From NCBI GenBank assembly GCA_011773795.1, contig WVWW01000159.1, positions 4,641-22,273 on the forward strand: DNA of 17,633 nt, written 5' to 3'. This document shows, piece after piece, positions 13,530 to 17,633 of this stretch. Origin of the DNA: Acidobacteriota bacterium. Its GTDB lineage: Bacteria; Acidobacteriota; Polarisedimenticolia; Polarisedimenticolales; Polarisedimenticolaceae. The position numbers and the translations under genes are program-made. Under the pieces are notes generated by a model, which was given only the letters and a program-made list of their open reading frames with translations, made no database searches and was not told the origin of the DNA. The first letter of the stretch is position 1. Each line of letters begins with the position of its first letter.

Positions 13530-15727
13530 GGCTGCTCGTCCCGCAGGTTATCCCGGTAGCGTTGCATCTGCCGCCGAATGCGCTCCGCGAGCCCCCGATC
13601 CGATGCCTGCGAGGCCAGCTCCAGCGCGCGTCCCGCCGTCTCCAGGGCCTGGTCGACCTGCCCGTAGGTGGCGTGGGTGTCGGCCAGGATCATCAGCGTC
13701 TGGGCGTCACGACCGCCCGTTGCCCGGACGCGCTCCTGCGCCCGGGCCACCGCGGCGTCACGCTTGACCTGGAGCTGGAGCGCCTGCTGCAGGTTGAACC
13801 GCGCGTCCTCGAGGCCCGAGTCGATCTCCAGCGCGGCGCGGAAGTGCTCGATCGATTCGTCGAGTTGGCCGCGAAGGAACAACATGTTGGCCAGGTTGTT
13901 GTGCGCCTCGACCTGTCCCGGCAGCAGCTCCAACGAGCGCCGATAGCACTTCACGGCCTCGGCGTGCCGCTCCTGGTAATAGCGCAGGTTGCCCAGGTTG
14001 TTGTGGAGCTCGGCGGAATCCGGGTCGATGGACAAGGCGTACTCGTAGTGTTCCGCCGCCTCGCCGAAGTCCCCCTGTTGCTGGAGCAGATCGCCGAGGG
14101 CGCCGTGGGCCTCGGCGAAACTGGGTTGCAGCTCGATCGCCCGCTCGTAGTGTTGCCGCGCGGGACCGGCCTGCCCGCGCTGGACCATCAGCTTGCCCAT
14201 GTTGAGATGCGCCGTCGCGAACCCTGGATTGAGCGTCAAGGCACGACGAAACAGCTCCTCGGCCTGCTGCAGCTCTCCGCGCGCCTGCAGGATCGAACCC
14301 AGGCCGCTGAGCGCCCTGGTGCGGTTGGGGTTGAGCCTCAACGTCTCGTTGTAGTGACGGATCGCCTCGTCGTCTCGACCCGCGTTGTGTGCCAGCGTGG
14401 CGAGGTTGTCGTGGACCAACCAGTTGTCGGGATCCTTCTCGAGATCCTGGCGCGCGAGCGCTTGGCGCAACGCATCGCGCTCCGCGAGGCTCTTCGGAAC
14501 GACCTGCAGCGTCACGTTACCCATCTCGTCGACCGAGCGTGAGCCCTCCACGACGCGGCGGGGCGGAATCGCCGGGTTGCGCGGGTTGTCGGCCGAGTTG
14601 TCGTAGACCAGGTTCATGTGCACGGTGCTTCCGGCGGGCAACGTCACGGGTTCGGCGTAGCGGTACTCGTCCTGCCAGTTGAAGTCCCAGTCGTCGATCT
14701 TGAGCAGCCACTCCCTGGACCCGTCGGGAAGCTCGGCCCAACACTCGAACTGCTTGCCCAGGTAGTGCGCGTGCGGGTAGACGCTGATCAGCTCGACATC
14801 CATCGGGATGCGGTACATGTCGGTCATCGCGTGATGGGACTCCCCTGCGGGAATGTCGATGCCGCGGGCCCGCAACATGATGCTCGCGACGTGCCGGCTC
14901 GGCGGCTCGTCCGCGAAGTGGAACCCGATCGACGGTTCGATCGGCTCGGGCTTGCCCGACGGCAGCATGTGCAGTTGCAGGACGAAGTCGGTGTCCGGCC
15001 GCAACGTCCAGGCGAACCCCTCGCGCGGCGGAACGGGCTGGTGCCCCGGCGTCCACCCCAGGAGGTAGTCGTCGGGCTGGCGTGCGTCCCCCATGTTCAT
15101 GTTGCCGAAGCCCATTTCGGGATCGAGCGCCGCCTGCATGCGCGAGGAGCGGGTCTCGTCGGTGCGCATCACCGCGTGATGGACGACCTGCGGGCTCCCC
15201 GGCCGGAGCTCGATCGCCTCGACGTATTTCAGGGAACTCACCGGAATCGGGATCACGAAGTTGCGGAAGACCTCCCCGCCCGAGTCGGTCAACATGTAGG
15301 CGGGCTTCATCCGGACCACCAGGTCGGGCTCGCCGAGCTGCCAGCCCTCCGTCCATTGCGGGAGCGCTGGGATCGCTTCGGCGTCGCCGAGCGGCGTCCC
15401 CGCGTCGACCCACGCCGCGAGCGTGGCTTTCTGCTCTTCCGTGAGCCGTCGGGCTCCACGGAACTCCCCGTAGCCTGCCTCCGGCAACCAGGGCGGCATG
15501 AAGCCGCTTTGCGTGACCTCGACCATCTGGCGCGCACGCCGGCGCACGTCCTGGTAGGTCAACAGGTCGAACGGACCGGACTCTCCAGGTCGATGACACG
15601 GGGCGCAATTCTCGAAGACGATGGGAGCGACATCCTTCGCGAAGGTCGGTGCGTCGGCTGCCGGTCCATCATCTTCAGCCGCGGCAACGGCCGTGATGGC
15701 CAACGACAGAACTGTCGCCAGTTTCAT
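13526..15727 (-). CDS. Cytochrome c / copper type II monooxygenase-like / TPR fusion protein, exported
   Basis: The protein has 733 residues. A signal peptide (MKLATVLSLAITAVAAA) leads to a cytochrome c motif, CAPCH (41-45), with a possible distal Met in GFMPPW. Residues about 130-415 resemble the two-domain PHM/DBM copper monooxygenase fold. All six PHM-type copper ligands have candidates: H183-H184 (VVHHAV) and H253 (LQLHM) for one copper; H319 and H321 (PHAHYLG) and M402 (DEMGNV) for the other. From about 430 to 730 there are roughly eight TPR repeats (for example YEYALSIDPDSAELHNNLGN). The TPRs probably bind a partner. The ATG at 15727 gives a compact signal peptide; an in-frame ATG at 15742 would add MLRRS, and neither has a good Shine-Dalgarno. 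The redoxin follows with an ATGA overlap. The oxidised substrate is unknown. Confidence 0.88.
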   Translation of the reverse strand: MKLATVLSLAITAVAAAEDDGPAADAPTFAKDVAPIVFENCAPCHRPGESGPFDLLTYQDVRRRARQMVEVTQSGFMPPWLPEAGYGEFRGARRLTEEQKATLAAWVDAGTPLGDAEAIPALPQWTEGWQLGEPDLVVRMKPAYMLTDSGGEVFRNFVIPIPVSSLKYVEAIELRPGSPQVVHHAVMRTDETRSSRMQAALDPEMGFGNMNMGDARQPDDYLLGWTPGHQPVPPREGFAWTLRPDTDFVLQLHMLPSGKPEPIEPSIGFHFADEPPSRHVASIMLRARGIDIPAGESHHAMTDMYRIPMDVELISVYPHAHYLGKQFECWAELPDGSREWLLKIDDWDFNWQDEYRYAEPVTLPAGSTVHMNLVYDNSADNPRNPAIPPRRVVEGSRSVDEMGNVTLQVVPKSLAERDALRQALARQDLEKDPDNWLVHDNLATLAHNAGRDDEAIRHYNETLRLNPNRTRALSGLGSILQARGELQQAEELFRRALTLNPGFATAHLNMGKLMVQRGQAGPARQHYERAIELQPSFAEAHGALGDLLQQQGDFGEAAEHYEYALSIDPDSAELHNNLGNLRYYQERHAEAVKCYRRSLELLPGQVEAHNNLANMLFLRGQLDESIEHFRAALEIDSGLEDARFNLQQALQLQVKRDAAVARAQERVRATGGRDAQTLMILADTHATYGQVDQALETAGRALELASQASDRGLAERIRRQMQRYRDNLRDEQP

Positions 15728-15778
15728 GGATCGACGGAGCATCCTGCACCCGTGTTCGTGCTCGAGGGCTGACCCACT

Positions 15779-15814
15779 CAATATACCGCCCGCCCATGGC
15801 GGGTCGCGATATTG
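15779..15814. repeat. 36-bp nested dyad between divergent genes (candidate operator)
   Basis: Outer arms CAATAT (15779-15784) and ATATTG (15809-15814) enclose inner arms CCCGCC (15789-15794) and GGCGGG (15798-15803) around CAT, all centred near 15796. It lies between the divergent fusion gene and SGNH hydrolase gene. The outer arms give -10-like TATATT on the minus strand and GATATT on the plus strand. A symmetric protein-binding site or a two-way promoter are both possible. Confidence 0.45.
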
Positions 15815-15865
15815 AAACGATCTCACCGGATTCTGTCGTCTTCGAACTGCTTCGTTATGACCGGC

Positions 15866-15884
15866 GATCATACCGGGTATCATC
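15866..15884. promoter_or_regulatory. 19-bp dyad GATCATACCGGGTATCATC (candidate operator)
   Basis: This is an almost perfect palindrome: GAT-ATACC-N-GGTAT-ATC arms with one internal C/C mismatch each side and a one-base centre. It ends 17 bp before the SGNH hydrolase ATG at 15902, where a bound dimer could block transcription, or an RNA hairpin could mask the start. Confidence 0.45.
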
Positions 15885-15901
15885 TCCCGGCAGGCGAAGT
15901 C

Positions 15902-17008
15902 ATGAAGAAGGCCCACGTTTTCAGGCTGCTGATGGTGGTGCTGACGATCCTCGTCGGCGGCATCGTGCTGGAGACCGGCTCCTGCCTGTACCTGCGCACG
16001 GACCGCGAGCGTGACAAGGCGCTGCGGATCTTCGACCGCTCGGAAGGCGGCGGTGTCGCCGACATCGGCATCAAGAAGAACTTCTCGCAGACCTGGTGGC
16101 ACGAGGACTTCTCGGTCCGGGTCGTGACCAACAACATCGGGTTGCGCGAGGATTTCGACTACAACGGCGAGCGGATCGACATCGGGTTCCTGGGCGACTC
16201 CTTCACCTTCGGCCACGGCGTCAACGCGGGCGAGCGCTATTCCGACCGGCTGCGCGAGTACTTCCCCGACGCCTATATCGTGACGTTCTCCTACATGAAC
16301 GGCTGGACGACGCCGCACTACTACTTCTTCCTCAAACAGAACCCCCGGTTTCGCCCGGCCATCGCCATCCTGGGGTTGTTTCTCGGGAACGACCTGACGG
16401 CGGACATCGAGGAGACCGAGCTGGTCTTCGACGACGCCGGCGAGCTCGTCAACGTCGTGGCCTTCAAGCAGGAGGTTCATCCGAAGGGGTTCTTCGTCAC
16501 GACGGACCACAACCCGTTCACCAACGGCCTCCGGCGGTTCAGCTTCGGCGAGCTGTTGTTGCGCACGAAGGTGCTGCGGAAGATCGGCGTCGTGCCGGAC
16601 CTCGCGGAGATCGACACCTACCCGCCGATCGAGTTCGACCGCGGCCGGTTGAACGAGACGGCCATGGTCGGACTGGAGTACATCCGGAAGATCCACGAAC
16701 TCCAGTCGGCGGAGAGCAAGCGGCTCGTCGTGCTGTTGATCCCCTGGGACTTCTACGTCGGCGATTACGTCTCCTACCCGAGTCACGAGACGGCGCGGGA
16801 CCTCCGTGAGAACCAGTACCTGCCGCGGGCGATCCTGAACTGGTGCGAAGAGAACGGCGTCGAGTGCGTCGACCCGATCCCCTACTTCAAATCGTTGGAG
16901 GAACAGGGCAAACGGCTCTACTTCCCGAACGACGAGCACTGGAACGAAAACGGACACGCCGCGGCGGCAAGAGTGCTCCACGACTACCTCGCGACAGCGC
17001 GCCCGTAG
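15902..17008 (+). CDS. Membrane-anchored SGNH/GDSL-family hydrolase
   Basis: The protein has 368 residues. A hydrophobic segment at about 8-25 (RLLMVVLTILVGGIVLE) acts as an uncleaved anchor or signal. SGNH blocks are visible: GFLGDSFTFGHGV (95-107) with nucleophile Ser100, LGND (161-164) with Asn163, and NDEHWNENGH (343-352) with Asp344 and His346 or His352. Spacing and the DxHxN...GH ending resemble SGNH proteins that act on O-acyl groups of cell-surface glycans (AlgX/AlgJ-like) or other envelope esters. The catalytic domain should face the periplasm. The start at 15902 (MKKAHVFRLL) places the anchor at the N-terminus; an ATG 90 nt upstream adds an unlikely polar extension. No Shine-Dalgarno is clear. 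It is divergent from the copper/cytochrome fusion gene. The substrate is unknown. Confidence 0.85.
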   Translation: MKKAHVFRLLMVVLTILVGGIVLETGSCLYLRTDRERDKALRIFDRSEGGGVADIGIKKNFSQTWWHEDFSVRVVTNNIGLREDFDYNGERIDIGFLGDSFTFGHGVNAGERYSDRLREYFPDAYIVTFSYMNGWTTPHYYFFLKQNPRFRPAIAILGLFLGNDLTADIEETELVFDDAGELVNVVAFKQEVHPKGFFVTTDHNPFTNGLRRFSFGELLLRTKVLRKIGVVPDLAEIDTYPPIEFDRGRLNETAMVGLEYIRKIHELQSAESKRLVVLLIPWDFYVGDYVSYPSHETARDLRENQYLPRAILNWCEENGVECVDPIPYFKSLEEQGKRLYFPNDEHWNENGHAAAARVLHDYLATARP

Positions 17009-17037
17009 CTTGCGTCCACCTTGAGTCGAATCACGGG

Positions 17038-17085
17038 ACCCGGCTCGAGGTGCAGATATCCCGGATGCCGCTTTTCGAGCCGGGT
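17038..17085. repeat. 11-bp inverted repeat with 26-nt loop upstream of the DUF2461 gene
   Basis: ACCCGGCTCGA (17038-17048) and TCGAGCCGGGT (17075-17085) are perfect reverse complements. The second arm abuts the candidate -10 TACAAT (17086-17091). No T-run follows, so it is not a standard intrinsic terminator for the SGNH gene ending at 17008. It could be an operator or a terminator without a U-tract. Confidence 0.5.
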
Positions 17086-17091
17086 TACAAT
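17086..17091 (+). promoter_or_regulatory. -10-like element (TACAAT) for a possible leaderless DUF2461 transcript
   Basis: TACAAT is followed by exactly 7 nt (CAGGACC) and the ATG at 17099. This is the same spacing as at the RpiR gene. The -35 position shows no consensus. Confidence 0.4.
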
Positions 17092-17098
17092 CAGGACC

Positions 17099-17633
17099 AT
17101 GGCACGCCGGACCCCCAGCCCGTTCTCCTCCGCGACGTTCAGGTTCCTGAAGCAACTCACCGAGAACAACACCCGGGACTGGTTCGAGGCCAACCGCGAT
17201 CGGTACGAGGACGAGGTTCGCGAGCCTGCTCTCGCCTTCATTCGACAGATGGAGAGACCGATCGGGAGGATCTCGCCCAGCTTCACCGCGATCGCCAAGA
17301 AGGTGGGCGGCTCCCTGATGCGCGTTCATCGTGACGTTCGTTTTTCAAAGGACAAGCGGCCCTACAAGACAAACGTGGGGATCCAGTTCCGGCACGTGAA
17401 CGGCAAGGATGTCCACGCGCCCGGCTGGTATGTTCATCTGGAGCCGGGAGGTTGTTTCCTGGGCGCCGGCATCTGGCACCCGGATGCGGACACCCTGCGA
17501 ACGATCCGATCGGCGATCGACACGGGCCCGAAGGCGTGGAAGCGCGTCAGCGCCGGCGCTCCGTTCCGCAAGATCTGGGAACCGGCGGGCGATTCTCTCA
17601 AGCGCCCGCCGCGCGGCTACGACGACGATCACC
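17099..17633 (+). CDS. DUF2461 family protein, C-terminus cut by window edge
   Basis: The frame runs open from the ATG at 17099 to the window end, giving 178 residues. The start FRFLKQLTENNTRDWFEANRDRYE and the later LMRVHRDVRFSKDKRPYKTN match the DUF2461 (TIGR02453) pattern of NN-R-WF-NR--YE followed by an R-HRD-RFSKDK-PYKT core. GWYVHLEPGGCFLGAGIW is also typical. The family is about 220-230 residues, so some 45-50 residues are missing. Its biochemical function is not established. The gene is 90 bp downstream of the SGNH hydrolase on the same strand, but a hairpin and its own -10-like element suggest separate transcription. Confidence 0.88.
   Translation, partial: MARRTPSPFSSATFRFLKQLTENNTRDWFEANRDRYEDEVREPALAFIRQMERPIGRISPSFTAIAKKVGGSLMRVHRDVRFSKDKRPYKTNVGIQFRHVNGKDVHAPGWYVHLEPGGCFLGAGIWHPDADTLRTIRSAIDTGPKAWKRVSAGAPFRKIWEPAGDSLKRPPRGYDDDH

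Noticed and set aside
13526..17329. A single minus-strand open frame of 1267 codons covering the fusion gene and everything to its right
   Set aside because: The part beyond 15742 is antisense to the SGNH hydrolase and has arginine/valine-rich low-information text; the real protein begins at the signal peptide at 15727 or 15742.

Overview
This 17.6-kb window is GC-rich, tightly packed bacterial DNA. It holds 14 protein genes, two of them cut by the window edges, and one probable gene remnant. No RNA gene, insertion sequence or CRISPR array was seen. Several genes have no Shine-Dalgarno sequence, and three have a -10-like hexamer 7-8 nt before the ATG, which suggests leaderless transcription. 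The mix of genes (HdrCBA, an LDH-like malate dehydrogenase, a cytochrome c/copper-monooxygenase/TPR fusion with a companion redoxin, DUF2461) fits an environmental Acidobacteriota-like or related deep-branching lineage. That placement is a weak inference.

Layout. (1) 1-4194, minus strand: malate dehydrogenase, then hdrC, hdrB and hdrA, the last running off the left edge. The hdr genes overlap by ATGA and form a thiol/disulfide electron-transfer module beside a TCA-cycle dehydrogenase. (2) 4195-5238: a small triheme c-type cytochrome with no visible signal peptide, then a fragment that reads like the SAM-binding core of a CheR-type methyltransferase. (3) 5239-6291, plus strand: a DUF21/CBS (CNNM/HlyC-like) membrane protein whose stop codon shares a CTAG with the convergent aminotransferase. 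(4) 6288-10437, minus strand: a translationally coupled operon of a KamA-family radical SAM aminomutase, two 3-oxoadipate-type CoA-transferase subunits and a class III aminotransferase resembling beta-amino acid transaminases. An RpiR-family regulator is divergent from it across an AT-rich region with two identical 10-bp repeats. (5) 11431-15727, minus strand: the cytochrome c/copper monooxygenase/TPR protein, a secreted redoxin and a sodium-dependent NSS (LeuT-type) transporter. (6) 15902-17633, plus strand: a membrane-anchored SGNH hydrolase and a truncated DUF2461 gene, with dyad-symmetric elements upstream of each.

The most interesting unit is region 4. Read in order, its enzymes suggest a route not known to me as a defined operon: alpha-amino acid to beta-amino acid (radical SAM 2,3-aminomutase), to 3-oxo acid (beta-transaminase), to 3-oxoacyl-CoA (PcaIJ-type CoA-transferase), ready for thiolysis elsewhere. 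The aminomutase lacks some of the residues that define lysine specificity in the clostridial enzyme, so the substrate is open; lysine, glutamate and 2-aminoadipate are all possible.
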